A DNA stretch of 64,000 nucleotides from Citrobacter telavivensis (GCA_009363175.1 CP045205.1:3038001-3102000); one strand, 5' to 3'; counted from the first letter of the stretch, positions 33,619-42,627 are shown. Translations and numbers: made by a program. The notes: generated by a model from the letters alone, not told the origin.

Positions 33619-34251
33619 TTACAGTCCGGCAAACCGGGATAACGTGGCGTGATAGTTTTCTGATGAGAACAGCGCGCGTCCCACGACAAGATGCTGCGCG
33701 CCCGCTGTCGCCAGCTGTTGTGCAGCGGAAAGCGTTATGCCACCGTCGGCCCAGCACGCCGCTTCAGGAAAACAGTCGCGTACGCGACGGACCTTCTCAC
33801 ACAGGGCGGGAATGAACTGCTGACCGACGCCGTCGGGTTCGCTGGTCATGACCATCAGCGCATCCAGGTGTGGTGCCAGATAGCAATACGCGTCAACAGG
33901 GGTGGCCGGATTAAACGCCAGCCCGGCTTTCGCGCCGATAAGCCTTATTTGTGCCAGCGTTTCAGAAGGATATGCCAGCGCTTCAGCATGAACAAAAATC
34001 CACGCCGGTTTGAGTTCTGCCAGAGCAGAAAACCAGTCCTGTGGGCGGGAAATCATAAAATGAAATGAGAGGGGATGTGTCGTCTGCCGGGCGACGGCCT
34101 GCACGGTTTTGAGGCCAAAGGTAATGTTGTTAATAAAGCTGCTGTCTTCGATATCCAGATGCAGTGAACCCATATCGGCATCGGCCAGGGCAGTCAGCGT
34201 CGTCCCGTAGTGCAGTGGATCCGCCGACGCAAGAGAAGGGTGCAGAATCAT
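33619..34251 (-). CDS. sgcE: SgcE, ribulose-phosphate 3-epimerase-like protein
   Basis: A 210-residue TIM-barrel protein of the ribulose-phosphate 3-epimerase family, matching E. coli SgcE. Visible parts are MILHPSLASADPLHYG, SLHLDIEDSSFINNITFG (metal Asp), ISRPQDWF, MVMTSEPDG and WADGGITLS. Several Rpe catalytic residues are changed (the usual HxD is HLD within SLHLDIED), so its substrate may differ. ATG at 34251 lies five bases after GGAGG; the ATG three bases earlier is too close. It follows sgcA by 11 bases. Confidence 0.9.
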   Translation of the reverse strand: MILHPSLASADPLHYGTTLTALADADMGSLHLDIEDSSFINNITFGLKTVQAVARQTTHPLSFHFMISRPQDWFSALAELKPAWIFVHAEALAYPSETLAQIRLIGAKAGLAFNPATPVDAYCYLAPHLDALMVMTSEPDGVGQQFIPALCEKVRRVRDCFPEAACWADGGITLSAAQQLATAGAQHLVVGRALFSSENYHATLSRFAGL

Positions 34252-34262
34252 CATCGCCTCCG

Positions 34263-34694
34263 TTATCCGCATACCTGCGCAAACAGCGCGGCGTCGGTTT
34301 GCGCTTGTCGCACCGCCGCGAGTCGTTCGGGTGAATCAATAAACTGACTGATGCGCTGGAGGGTGAGGATATGCGCATTGGCATCCGTCGCGCTGACGCA
34401 CAGCAGCAGCCAGACCGGGTCGCATTCCTCATGACCAAACGCGACGGGCGTTTTAAGCGTCGTGATGCTGACCTGATTGTGGTTAGCCCCTTGTTCGGGC
34501 CGCGCATGGGGTAAGGCGATACCGGGGGCAATTAAATAGTACGGCCCCCAGTTCAGCGTGTTGTCGATAATGCCGTCCACGTAGCCCGGTTGCGCAGCGC
34601 CAAAGGTAATCAGCGGGCGAGCGGCGATCTCGACGGCCTGGCGCCAGTCTTTGGCCTCGCGCTGTGTCTGCACCCACTTAACATCGTTTATCAT
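34263..34694 (-). CDS. sgcA: SgcA, PTS EIIA component
   Basis: A 143-residue PTS EIIA of the fructose/mannitol type. The phosphorylated His63 lies in IALPHARPE; the flanking pattern (APGIALPHAR) is the family signature. It would pass phosphate from HPr to SgcB. It sits between sgcQ and sgcE, and a 118-base gap with two hairpins separates it from sgcQ. Confidence 0.92.
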   Translation of the reverse strand: MINDVKWVQTQREAKDWRQAVEIAARPLITFGAAQPGYVDGIIDNTLNWGPYYLIAPGIALPHARPEQGANHNQVSITTLKTPVAFGHEECDPVWLLLCVSATDANAHILTLQRISQFIDSPERLAAVRQAQTDAALFAQVCG

Positions 34695-34731
34695 CAGTCG
34701 TTGACTCCTTGCCGGTTAGGGTTACTCTGAT

Positions 34732-34808
34732 AGCGATCCCCGTCGAGACTTTTGACGAAGGCGGCAGGGATCGCTGTACTACCGGGGGTAAGCGCTCTGC
34801 TTATCCCC
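34732..34808 (-). other. Two intercistronic hairpins between sgcQ and sgcA
   Basis: Stem A is AGCGATCCC/GGGATCGCT (34732-34775). Stem B is GGGGTAAGC/GCTTATCCCC with one bulged base (34785-34808). On the plus strand stem B is followed by TTTTTT, so as drawn it is a terminator for antisense transcription; on the sense strand it may protect or split the mRNA after sgcQ. Confidence 0.5.
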
Positions 34809-34812
34809 TTTT

Positions 34813-35619
34813 TTATTGCCGTATATGATGCACTTTTTCCATAAACCGACTGACCCGCGCCTGATCGACAAAGTTGGCGAAAACGCCGTCCTTTTTAAAG
34901 GTGGTGGCCGTTACGCAACCGTCAGCAATGCTAAGCTGTTCCTCAACGTTTTCCAGACACACGCCGGTATTCGCCAGCACCACGGTATCCGGCACCGTCT
35001 CTTTTACCCGCTTTAGCAGGGCGCTGTCGGTGCGTGCGCCCGCCGTCAGACCAGAGACGCAGAGGGCATCCGGATGGTTGTTAAAGACGGTGGATTTCGC
35101 AATGGAACAAATATCGCGATTGCCCAGATATACCGCCGCTTCAGGCACAATATTGAACAGCGTTTTGACCCCACCCGCGCCGATGCGGTGCTGATGACGT
35201 ATGGTCTCACCGACGTTGGTGTCCCAGACGCCGAAGTCGCTGGCGTAGGCACCGGTAAAAATCTCGCGAATAAACGATGCGCCCGTCGCCATAGCCAGGT
35301 CGAACGACGCGACCGGATCCCACAGCACATTGACGCCAAACGGGATGCGGATTTCGCTCATCAGTTGTCCAATCACCCTCGCCATTGCCGCGGTGGTTTC
35401 CGGGCGAACCTTCGTGAGATAGGGGAGACTAAACTCGTTGGAAAACATCACGGCATCCACGCCGCCATTTTGTAGCGCCAGCAGATCGTCCCGGGCGCGG
35501 TCGATCACCCAGTTCATCCCTTTCTGCGCATCAAAGCTCGGGTCGCCGGGCAATGCGCGCAAATGGCACATGGCAATAACAGCTTTTTCCGTTCCAATAA
35601 CCTCTTTCAGCCAACTCAT
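34813..35619 (-). CDS. sgcQ: SgcQ, BtpA-family TIM-barrel protein
   Basis: A 268-residue member of the BtpA/SgcQ family, a TIM barrel related to nucleoside or sugar-phosphate enzymes. It matches E. coli SgcQ in length and in conserved parts (AVIAMCHLRALPGDPSFD, GVDAVMFSNEFSLPY, PFGVNVLWDP). Its reaction is unknown. It lies 12 bases after sgcC. In this operon it probably acts on the imported phosphorylated compound. Confidence 0.92.
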   Translation of the reverse strand: MSWLKEVIGTEKAVIAMCHLRALPGDPSFDAQKGMNWVIDRARDDLLALQNGGVDAVMFSNEFSLPYLTKVRPETTAAMARVIGQLMSEIRIPFGVNVLWDPVASFDLAMATGASFIREIFTGAYASDFGVWDTNVGETIRHQHRIGAGGVKTLFNIVPEAAVYLGNRDICSIAKSTVFNNHPDALCVSGLTAGARTDSALLKRVKETVPDTVVLANTGVCLENVEEQLSIADGCVTATTFKKDGVFANFVDQARVSRFMEKVHHIRQ

Positions 35620-35631
35620 TGAAGGTACTCC

Positions 35632-36945
35632 TTATTCCGATAGTTCACGTTTACGTAAGAACAGCACGACGCTGGCGACGATACCCACCGCCACGACGAC
35701 GCCAATAATGCCAAGCGACATCAGCTCCGAAATTGACCAGCCAAACATGTTGCCTACGGACAGTGCAGAGATTTGCGCGTTTTCACCGGCAAAGCTGAAA
35801 CCGCCCTTAAGCGCCATGTCGGTGAAGTAGGGGGCAAACTGCGTGGCGATCAGCAGGACGGTGACCATGACAATCACGCCGCTGATTAAGGTGCGAATCA
35901 GGTCGCCGCGATGGATAACCGTCGCCATACAGATAAAGAACGGTGCGACGGGCAGGTCGGCAAGCGGCAGCACTTTGTTGCCGGGCAAGATGCTGGCGAG
36001 AATCAACATGATAGGGATCAGCAACAGGCCAACGGCAATGGTGGTGGGGTGACCCAGCGTGACGGCGGTATCCAGACCGATATACACCTCACGTCCCTTA
36101 AAATGCTTCTGGAAGAATTTACGTGCGCCGTCGGAGATGGGGAGTAACCCTTCAACAATCAGACGGATCATGCGCGGGAACAGCACCATAATCGCCGCGA
36201 CGGTGATCATCAGGCTGGCGCAGCCTTTAAATCCTTCACCCGCCGCGAGACCAAAGATCAGACCGAGCACCACGCCGATAATGACCGGGTCGCCGACCAT
36301 GCCGTAGCGTTTCTGGATCTCCTGGGCATCAATGTTGCGTCCTTTCATAAACGGAATTTTTTCGTAGATGGCATCGAGGAGAACGAACAGTGGTACCGAA
36401 CTGGAACCATAGCCCTGCGGAATGGAGATCCCCTCCAGTCCGACGATGTTCTGCACGCGCTTAGCCGTCCAGTCGGCCATTTTCAGCGACAATGCCGCGT
36501 GGCAAATGGCACCCAGCACGCCATAAATCAGACTGCCGGTCATTAACTGGACCACGGTGCCGGTAATGGCGTAGTGCCAGTAGTTATAGATATCGACGTT
36601 CATGGTTTTGGTCAGACGGGTGACCAGCATCGCGACGTTGAGCAGAAAAATAATCGGGATAATCATTGCGCCAATGGCGGTGGCGTACCCGACGCCAGAG
36701 GCCGGTCCTGCGCCGACGTCAAACACATGCAGGGTCAGACCAAAGCGTTCAATCATCACTTTGATGGGCGGACTGAGGCTGTCGATCGCCATGACGATCA
36801 CCAGCCCCATTCCGACAAAACCAATCCCTACCGTGACCCCGGCTTTGATCGCCTGCAGCCAGGGAATACGGAAGATCAACCCAATCACAATCATGATGAT
36901 GGGAACAAAGACGGTACCACCGAGAGACAGGATGTAGTCAAACAT
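35632..36945 (-). CDS. sgcC: SgcC, PTS EIIC permease (galactitol type)
   Basis: A 437-residue membrane protein with about ten hydrophobic segments, of the galactitol EIIC family (relatives GatC, SgcC). It forms the channel that takes up and helps phosphorylate the sugar with SgcB and SgcA. Conserved stretches include PASGVGYATAIGAMI and GYGSSSVPLFVLLDAIYEKIP. The start follows AGGAGG. The sugar is not known; pentitol or hexitol-type substrates are typical of the family. Confidence 0.92.
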   Translation of the reverse strand: MFDYILSLGGTVFVPIIMIVIGLIFRIPWLQAIKAGVTVGIGFVGMGLVIVMAIDSLSPPIKVMIERFGLTLHVFDVGAGPASGVGYATAIGAMIIPIIFLLNVAMLVTRLTKTMNVDIYNYWHYAITGTVVQLMTGSLIYGVLGAICHAALSLKMADWTAKRVQNIVGLEGISIPQGYGSSSVPLFVLLDAIYEKIPFMKGRNIDAQEIQKRYGMVGDPVIIGVVLGLIFGLAAGEGFKGCASLMITVAAIMVLFPRMIRLIVEGLLPISDGARKFFQKHFKGREVYIGLDTAVTLGHPTTIAVGLLLIPIMLILASILPGNKVLPLADLPVAPFFICMATVIHRGDLIRTLISGVIVMVTVLLIATQFAPYFTDMALKGGFSFAGENAQISALSVGNMFGWSISELMSLGIIGVVVAVGIVASVVLFLRKRELSE

Positions 36946-36957
36946 AATGCCTCCTTG

Positions 36958-37236
36958 TTATTGCGTTAACAGTGCCTTGATTTCTTGCTTCAAGGCGTCG
37001 TCGTTAATTCCCGTTAGCAGTGCCGCGCCGTTTAACGTGGGAATACCGTAATCGTTATTGGTACGCATGGACGTCACAATCAGGTCCATGCCGTTACAAT
37101 TCAGCGGGATCTCATTGAGACAACACTGGGCGGTGCTTGCCGGAATGCCTTGTTCAGCAAGGAACTCCTGCAACTTGTGCGCAATCATGGTTGACGTCGA
37201 CATGCCGGTACCGCATGCCACAAGGATCTTTTTCAT
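36958..37236 (-). CDS. sgcB: SgcB, PTS EIIB component
   Basis: A 92-residue PTS EIIB of the galactitol type. The phosphorylated Cys8 lies in LVACGTGMSTSTM. It receives phosphate from SgcA and gives it to the sugar bound in SgcC. Its ATG overlaps the sgcX stop (ATGA), and sgcC follows after 12 bases. Confidence 0.93.
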   Translation of the reverse strand: MKKILVACGTGMSTSTMIAHKLQEFLAEQGIPASTAQCCLNEIPLNCNGMDLIVTSMRTNNDYGIPTLNGAALLTGINDDALKQEIKALLTQ

Positions 37237-38354
37237 AATGGATTTGCCTCTTGTGTAGTGCCTGAATCAGGCTCAACGGGAAAGTGCCCGGCTGGCATAC
37301 CAGCCAGGGCGGTCAATAAGCGAATGCAGTCAGTCAAATCGCGCAGACTGGCGACCTCCGCGGGAGAATGGGTATAGCGACAAGGGATAGAGAGGCTGAC
37401 GCAGGGAATGCCGTCCTGCTCAACCTGGATATAGCCCGTTTCGGTGATAACACCGGGCGCGACTTCGCGCTGCACGGGAATATGGTGCGCAAGGGCCGTT
37501 TGCTCAAGCATGTGGATCAGTCGCGGTGGCGTGATTAAACCGGCCAGCGTGCCACGTCCGTGATAGTTCAGGCAGGTGATGCCGACCCCCTGGTTGACCC
37601 GGACGTCGGAGTAGTCCTGCAGATCCGGCGTATCGCATGACGGCGTGATATCAATGCCGATGGCGAGATCCGGCTTAACGCGGCGTAAAACCGGGACAAT
37701 GCCGCGGATGTTGAACTCTTCCTGCACGGACGCCACCAGATAAACCGCGATATCCAGCGACGCTGTGCCGATGGCATCCGCCACGCCCAGCAGCGCCGTG
37801 CACCCCAGACGATCGTCCAGCGCTTTGCTGCACACGAGATCGTTCGCCAGCAGTTGCGGTGGGTTATACAGCGTAACCGGCGTACCGACCTGGATGCCCA
37901 TCCGCAGGGCGTCGGCTTTATCCTTCGCGCCGATATCAATCCACAGTTTATCGACGCAAGGTGATTGCGTGCGTTCATCCCCCTTTGCAAAGTGGTACGC
38001 CTTAATGCCGATGCATCCCATCACCGGGCCATTATCTCCGGCGAGCGTGACGACCGAACCGGACATAGTGACCTGCGCCGGGCCGCCCACACGTTCGAAG
38101 CGCAAAAATCCCGACGGCTCAATTTTGCGCACCATAAAGCCGACTTCATCCATGTGGGCAAACATCATCAGTCGCAAGGCATTCGGGTTATCGCTACCGT
38201 AGCGGGCGACGACATTTCCTAACCGATCGCGCCAGACCTCTTTTGCCTGACGTTTAAATTCGCGTAGCATGACCTCAGCGACGCTGTTTTCATGCCCTGA
38301 AACGGCATTGAGATGCAAAAGCGAGAACAGTGTTTCCTGCACAGAAAATGACAT
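37233..38354 (-). CDS. sgcX: SgcX, M42-family aminopeptidase-like protein
   Basis: A 373-residue member of peptidase family M42 (glutamyl aminopeptidase/endoglucanase-like), same length as E. coli SgcX. Metal-site residues appear in MFAHMDEVGFMV, CSKALDDRLGC, SVQEEFNIRG and GIDITPS, and CRYTHSPAEVAS near the C-terminus. It is the first gene of the sgc operon. The start at 38354 (MSFSVQETLF) follows AAGGAT; an in-frame ATG 30 bases earlier is not supported. Why a peptidase-like protein belongs to a PTS operon is unknown; a deacylase or glycosidase-like role is possible. Confidence 0.92.
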   Translation of the reverse strand: MSFSVQETLFSLLHLNAVSGHENSVAEVMLREFKRQAKEVWRDRLGNVVARYGSDNPNALRLMMFAHMDEVGFMVRKIEPSGFLRFERVGGPAQVTMSGSVVTLAGDNGPVMGCIGIKAYHFAKGDERTQSPCVDKLWIDIGAKDKADALRMGIQVGTPVTLYNPPQLLANDLVCSKALDDRLGCTALLGVADAIGTASLDIAVYLVASVQEEFNIRGIVPVLRRVKPDLAIGIDITPSCDTPDLQDYSDVRVNQGVGITCLNYHGRGTLAGLITPPRLIHMLEQTALAHHIPVQREVAPGVITETGYIQVEQDGIPCVSLSIPCRYTHSPAEVASLRDLTDCIRLLTALAGMPAGHFPVEPDSGTTQEANPL

Positions 38355-38395
38355 AAGGATCTCCGTAGAAGATAAAACAATCACTCGTTGAGCGT

Positions 38396-38438
38396 TTTAT
38401 AGGCGCTGGCTGGGCGAATAATTGTGAGCAGTCTCACG
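38396..38438 (-). promoter_or_regulatory. Class II CRP-type promoter of the sgc operon
   Basis: TGTGA-N6-TCACG (38423-38438) differs from the CRP consensus by one base. On the minus strand TATAAA (38396-38401) makes a -10 element. A transcript start seven bases later (about 38389) puts the CRP site centre at -41.5, the class II position. This suggests activation by cAMP-CRP when glucose is scarce. Confidence 0.65.
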
Positions 38439-38538
38439 TGGAAATAGCGAAAGTAGAGGAAATAAAAAATAATGTGAGGTAAGTAGAATAAAAACGCTCA
38501 ATGCTGATGAATGTCTGAACGCGGGAGGAAGAATACGG

Positions 38539-39084
38539 GTGAGTGAAATTATTGAGATCAATGACACGCTACAACTACGGGCGGTAGAGGAATGTCACGT
38601 TGCCGGGCTGTATCAACTGGTACGTAAAAACAGTGCCTGGCTACAGCAGTTTTTAGACTGGCCGCAATACGTCAACGCTGAAGAGGATTCGCGAAAATCC
38701 GTGCAGGGCAACATGATGCTCCACCAGCGGGGCTATGCCAAAATGTTCCTGATTTTCGACGGCGAGGAGATGCTGGGCGTGCTGTCGTTTAATCAGATCG
38801 AGCCGTTGAACAAAGCGGCTTATATCGGTTACTGGATAGATGAAGCGCAGCAGGGGAAAGGGATCCTGTCGCGCGCGTTGCAGGCGTTTATTCATCACTA
38901 TGCCGGGCGAGGCGAAATTCGCCGCTTTGTTATCAAATGTCGGGTAAAAAATCTGGCAAGCAATCAGGTGGCACAGCGCAATGGCTTTACGCTTGAAGGC
39001 TGCCTGAAGCAGGCGGAGTTCCTGAACGGTCACTATGACGATGTTAATCTGTACGCACGAATCATCGATTCGTCGCTACAGTGA
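38539..39084 (+). CDS. rimL: RimL, ribosomal protein L7/L12 N-acetyltransferase
   Basis: A 181-residue GNAT acetyltransferase matching E. coli RimL. The acetyl-CoA pyrophosphate loop region is GYWIDEAQQGKGILSRALQA near residue 95; the conserved Asn-Arg pair lies in NQVAQRNGF near 150. It acetylates the N-terminal Ser of ribosomal protein L12 to give L7. The start codon is GTG, preceded by GGGAGG about ten bases upstream. Its last 9 bases overlap the convergent ydcK. Confidence 0.94.
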   Translation: MSEIIEINDTLQLRAVEECHVAGLYQLVRKNSAWLQQFLDWPQYVNAEEDSRKSVQGNMMLHQRGYAKMFLIFDGEEMLGVLSFNQIEPLNKAAYIGYWIDEAQQGKGILSRALQAFIHHYAGRGEIRRFVIKCRVKNLASNQVAQRNGFTLEGCLKQAEFLNGHYDDVNLYARIIDSSLQ

Positions 39085-40056
39085 ACCAATCAGCGGTGTG
39101 CGAGTGATATGCTGTTCACCGTTGAACACTTTCGGGCCGCGCAGGTGAATGGCCTCGTCTGTGGCGGCCTCAACGGTGGTGCGTCCTCGGATGTCGATGT
39201 GATTTTCAATCAGTACCTCACCGAGAATACGCGCATCGCCTTCAATCAGAATATGATCGTCGAGTAAAATGGGACCGCCGCGCAGCACGGCGTTTCCGCC
39301 CACCAGCACGTGATGTTTAAGGACACAGTTGCCTTCCACTCGCGCCTGTTCCGCCACCTGCGAACTGTAGCGCAGGGTGGGGATCGCATCGTCCCCGGTG
39401 CCGGCTATTACCTGCGCACGACCGTAGACTTTCGCACAATCGCAAATCCAGACGTTATTTTCGTCGTTACCTTCAATCAGCGCGTCATCAAAAACTTCGG
39501 CCCGATGCTCAATAAACGCGTAGCTGACGATGGCGTCGCCATAGATTTGCGCCTGGTGGACAATGCGTGAATTGATAACCGTGGCGCGGTCATAAACTTG
39601 CAGGATCCGATCGCGCTCGACGGTGAGTCCGCGCGCCGCGACAATCTCTGATTGTTGCAGAATCCGCGCGTCGCCAAAGAGGTGGCAGTCGCCGCGAACC
39701 GTGGATGACTGAATCGTGACGTTGTCACTGATTCTGGCACCGTGGCTGAGCTCCGCATGGTCTATCCAGACGTTATCGCCAAGGCTGACGTTGTCGCGTA
39801 GCAGGCAGGGCTGGGTGATACGCGCATTGCCCGAAATTATACAGCCGGCAAAGGCCAGCGTGTTTTCGTCGTAAATCCAACAATCTCCGGTATGGGCCAG
39901 CACGCTTTCATCATCAATCCAGCCGCCAGCGTCACCGGTTTTCACATCATTAAAGTCAACGAGTGCGATAATCTGGCGTAGTAATACGCTCTTTTTATTG
40001 CCATTATCCAGGTAACTGAACGCGCGCGGTTCGTCGCTGAGTCGGTATTTACGCAT
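39076..40056 (-). CDS. ydcK: YdcK, hexapeptide-repeat protein
   Basis: A 326-residue protein built mainly from irregular hexapeptide repeats (patterns such as GNARITQP, GDNVWIDHAEL, DNVTIQSSTV), which fold as a left-handed beta helix. It matches E. coli YdcK, whose role is unknown; transferase activity has been suggested from the fold only. It runs toward rimL and overlaps its end by nine bases, so antisense interference is possible. Confidence 0.92.
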   Translation of the reverse strand: MRKYRLSDEPRAFSYLDNGNKKSVLLRQIIALVDFNDVKTGDAGGWIDDESVLAHTGDCWIYDENTLAFAGCIISGNARITQPCLLRDNVSLGDNVWIDHAELSHGARISDNVTIQSSTVRGDCHLFGDARILQQSEIVAARGLTVERDRILQVYDRATVINSRIVHQAQIYGDAIVSYAFIEHRAEVFDDALIEGNDENNVWICDCAKVYGRAQVIAGTGDDAIPTLRYSSQVAEQARVEGNCVLKHHVLVGGNAVLRGGPILLDDHILIEGDARILGEVLIENHIDIRGRTTVEAATDEAIHLRGPKVFNGEQHITRTPLIGSL

Positions 40057-40168
40057 GAAGGCATTCCGTTTAGTCGCTTACTATAACCGTAGCAAATTCT
40101 GCGACGCTGGCTAACGCGGATAAAATTCCATAAAATGCATTTAAAATATACTTTATAAATTAAACAAA

Positions 40169-41173
40169 ATGAGCAACAACAAGAGTAGCGATCGCGTCCT
40201 GAATCTTCCCGCCGGTTACTTCGGCATGGTCCTTGGGACGATTGGAATGGGCTTTGCCTGGCGCTATGCCAGCCAGATCTGGTCGGTCAGCCACTGGTTC
40301 GGCGACGGTCTGGTGATGCTGGCGATGGTGATATGGGGACTGCTGACGCTGGCGTTTATCACGCGTCTGATCCGCCTTCCGCACAGCGTGATCGCCGAGA
40401 TTCGCCATCCGGTGATGAGCAGTTTTGTCAGCCTGTTTCCGGCCACCACGATGCTGGTGGCGATTGGTTTTGTTCCGTGGTGTCGTCCGCTGGCGATTGG
40501 CCTGTTTAGCGTCGGGGTCGTCATTCAACTGGTTTACGCAGCATGGCAGACCGCCGGGCTGTGGCGCGGCTCGCACCCACAAGAGGCAACAACGCCAGGA
40601 CTCTATTTACCCACGGTCGCTAACAACTTCATCAGCGCGATGGCCTGCGGCGCATTAGGCTATACCGATGCCGGACTGGTCTTTTTAGGGGCGGGCGTTT
40701 TTTCCTGGCTGAGCCTGGAGCCGGTTATCTTGCAGCGTCTGCGCAGCGCCGGCGAATTGCCCACCGCTATGCGGACTTCGCTGGGGATCCAGCTTGCGCC
40801 TGCGCTGGTGGCCTGTAGCGCCTGGCTGAGCGTCAACGGCGGTGAGGGCGATACGCTGGCAAAAATGTTATTTGGCTACGGCCTGCTGCAACTCCTGTTT
40901 ATGCTGCGCCTGATGCCCTGGTATCTGTCGCAGCCGTTTAACGCCTCATTCTGGAGTTTCTCGTTCGGCGTGTCGGCCCTGGCGACCACCGGACTGCATC
41001 TTGGCCACGCCAGTCCCGCTGGCTTTTTTCACACGCTGGCGGTGCCGTTGTTCATCTTTACTAATGTTATCATCGCATTATTGTTGGTACGCACGTTCGC
41101 ACTACTGATGCAGGGAAAACTGCTCATTCGCACAGAACGTGCGGCATTACTGAAATCTGAGGATAAAAAATGA
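40169..41173 (+). CDS. tehA: TehA, SLAC1-family anion channel / tellurite resistance
   Basis: A 334-residue membrane protein with about ten hydrophobic segments, closely matching E. coli TehA (LNLPAGYFGMVLGTIGMGFAW). It is the bacterial homologue of the plant guard-cell channel SLAC1, a trimer gated by a Phe in TM5. With TehB it gives tellurite resistance when overproduced. The ATG has no strong ribosome site. tehB overlaps its stop by four bases. Confidence 0.95.
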   Translation: MSNNKSSDRVLNLPAGYFGMVLGTIGMGFAWRYASQIWSVSHWFGDGLVMLAMVIWGLLTLAFITRLIRLPHSVIAEIRHPVMSSFVSLFPATTMLVAIGFVPWCRPLAIGLFSVGVVIQLVYAAWQTAGLWRGSHPQEATTPGLYLPTVANNFISAMACGALGYTDAGLVFLGAGVFSWLSLEPVILQRLRSAGELPTAMRTSLGIQLAPALVACSAWLSVNGGEGDTLAKMLFGYGLLQLLFMLRLMPWYLSQPFNASFWSFSFGVSALATTGLHLGHASPAGFFHTLAVPLFIFTNVIIALLLVRTFALLMQGKLLIRTERAALLKSEDKK

Positions 41174-41766
41174 CCCTTCGTGATGAAAATTACTTCACTG
41201 AAAAATATGACTTAACCCGTACTCACTCTGACGTTCTGGAGGCGGTGAAGGTCGTCAAACCGGGAAAAACGCTGGATTTAGGCTGTGGCAATGGCCGTAA
41301 CAGTCTGTATCTGGCGGCGAGGGGTTATGACGTGACCGCGTGGGATAAAAACCCGATGAGTATCGCCAACGTCGAACGTATCAAAGCGGCAGAAGGGCTG
41401 GACAATCTCCAGGCGAAAGTGGTGGATCTCAACGCCCTGACGTTTGAAGGCGAATATGATTTTATTCTCTCCACCGTGGTACTGATGTTCCTGGAAGCCA
41501 AAACGATTCCGGGTTTAATCGACAATATGCAGCGTTGCACCAAACCGGGCGGTTATAACCTGATTGTTGCCGCCATGGATACCGCTGATTTTCCGTGCAC
41601 GGTAGGATTCCCGTTTGCTTTTAAAGAAGGGGAACTGCGTCGTTATTACGAAGGCTGGGAATTACTGAAATATAATGAAGATGTTGGCGAACTGCATCGT
41701 ACTGATGCCAACGGCAACCGAATTAAACTGCGCTTCGCCACGCTGCTGGCGCGTAAAATGGCCTAA
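41170..41766 (+). CDS. tehB: TehB, SAM-dependent methyltransferase (tellurite)
   Basis: A 198-residue class I methyltransferase. The SAM-binding motif I is LDLGCGNGRNSLYLA near residue 37, and the acidic residue at the end of beta-2 lies in VTAWDKN. E. coli TehB methylates tellurite, selenite and selenate in vitro. Its ATG overlaps the tehA TGA (ATGA), so the two are translationally coupled. Confidence 0.96.
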   Translation: MTLRDENYFTEKYDLTRTHSDVLEAVKVVKPGKTLDLGCGNGRNSLYLAARGYDVTAWDKNPMSIANVERIKAAEGLDNLQAKVVDLNALTFEGEYDFILSTVVLMFLEAKTIPGLIDNMQRCTKPGGYNLIVAAMDTADFPCTVGFPFAFKEGELRRYYEGWELLKYNEDVGELHRTDANGNRIKLRFATLLARKMA

Positions 41767-41923
41767 GCGAAAGCGCCGCTAACCTCCTCAGCGCCCAGCA
41801 TTTTTCCTAAATATGGGCGCTCTGAAATAAATTGTGCTGTGGTTACCATTTTTAGTCCAACGCAGATGATTTCCCTTTGCTACTATTTCAATTGCATATC
41901 TGCATATTCTAAGGGATCGTTTC

Positions 41924-42592
41924 ATGCGTACTCATACTTTATTTAAAGTTGCAGTGCTTACTGGTTTACTGGCCTTATCCGGCTGTGCATCAAAAGTCAC
42001 ACAGCCAGATAAATATTCTGGTTTTTTAAAAGACTACTCTGGTCTTAAGGAAACAAAATCCGCCACCGGGCATCCGGTGTTACGTTGGGTCGATCCCGGC
42101 TATAGCGAAACCAAATATGACAACATTGTCTGGAATCCAATAACCTATTATCCGGTACCAAAACCGACCACTCAGGTCGGCCAGAAGGTGCTCGATCAGC
42201 TGTTGACCTACACCAACACGAAACTGAAAACTGCCGTTGGTCAACGTAAACCGCTGGTGACCACGCCGGGGCCGCGTAGCCTGATCTTCCGTGGTGCGAT
42301 CACGGGGGTAGATACCAGTAAAGAAGGGCTGCAATTCTATGAAGTGGTACCTGTGGCGCTGGTGGTTGCCGGTACACAAATGGCAACCGGTCACCGTACC
42401 ATGGACACCCATCTCTACTTTGAAGGCGAGCTAATTGATGCGGCAACCAATAAGCCGGTGATTAAAGTTGTTCGTCAGGGCGAAGGTAAGGACCTGAACA
42501 ACCAGAGCACGCCAATGGCGTTTGAAACGTTGAAGAAAGTGGTTGATGACATGGCGACAGATGCCACCATGTTTGACATAAACCGGAAATAA
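41924..42592 (+). CDS. ydcL: YdcL, DUF3313 lipoprotein
   Basis: A 222-residue lipoprotein. The signal ends in the lipobox LSGC, so Cys22 is lipidated. The DUF3313 domain follows (DKYSGFLKDYSGLKETKSA, later AGTQMATGHRTMDTHLYFEGEL). It matches E. coli YdcL; function is unknown. AAGGGATCG precedes the ATG and an intrinsic terminator follows. Confidence 0.93.
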   Translation: MRTHTLFKVAVLTGLLALSGCASKVTQPDKYSGFLKDYSGLKETKSATGHPVLRWVDPGYSETKYDNIVWNPITYYPVPKPTTQVGQKVLDQLLTYTNTKLKTAVGQRKPLVTTPGPRSLIFRGAITGVDTSKEGLQFYEVVPVALVVAGTQMATGHRTMDTHLYFEGELIDAATNKPVIKVVRQGEGKDLNNQSTPMAFETLKKVVDDMATDATMFDINRK

Positions 42593-42598
42593 TTGCCA

Positions 42599-42627
42599 CG
42601 CGCCATCGTCTGATGGCGCGTTTCTTT
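42599..42627 (+). terminator. Intrinsic terminator of ydcL
   Basis: CGCGCCAT/ATGGCGCG stem with a 6-base loop, followed by TTTCTTT. It reaches the stop of the convergent EamA gene. Confidence 0.82.
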
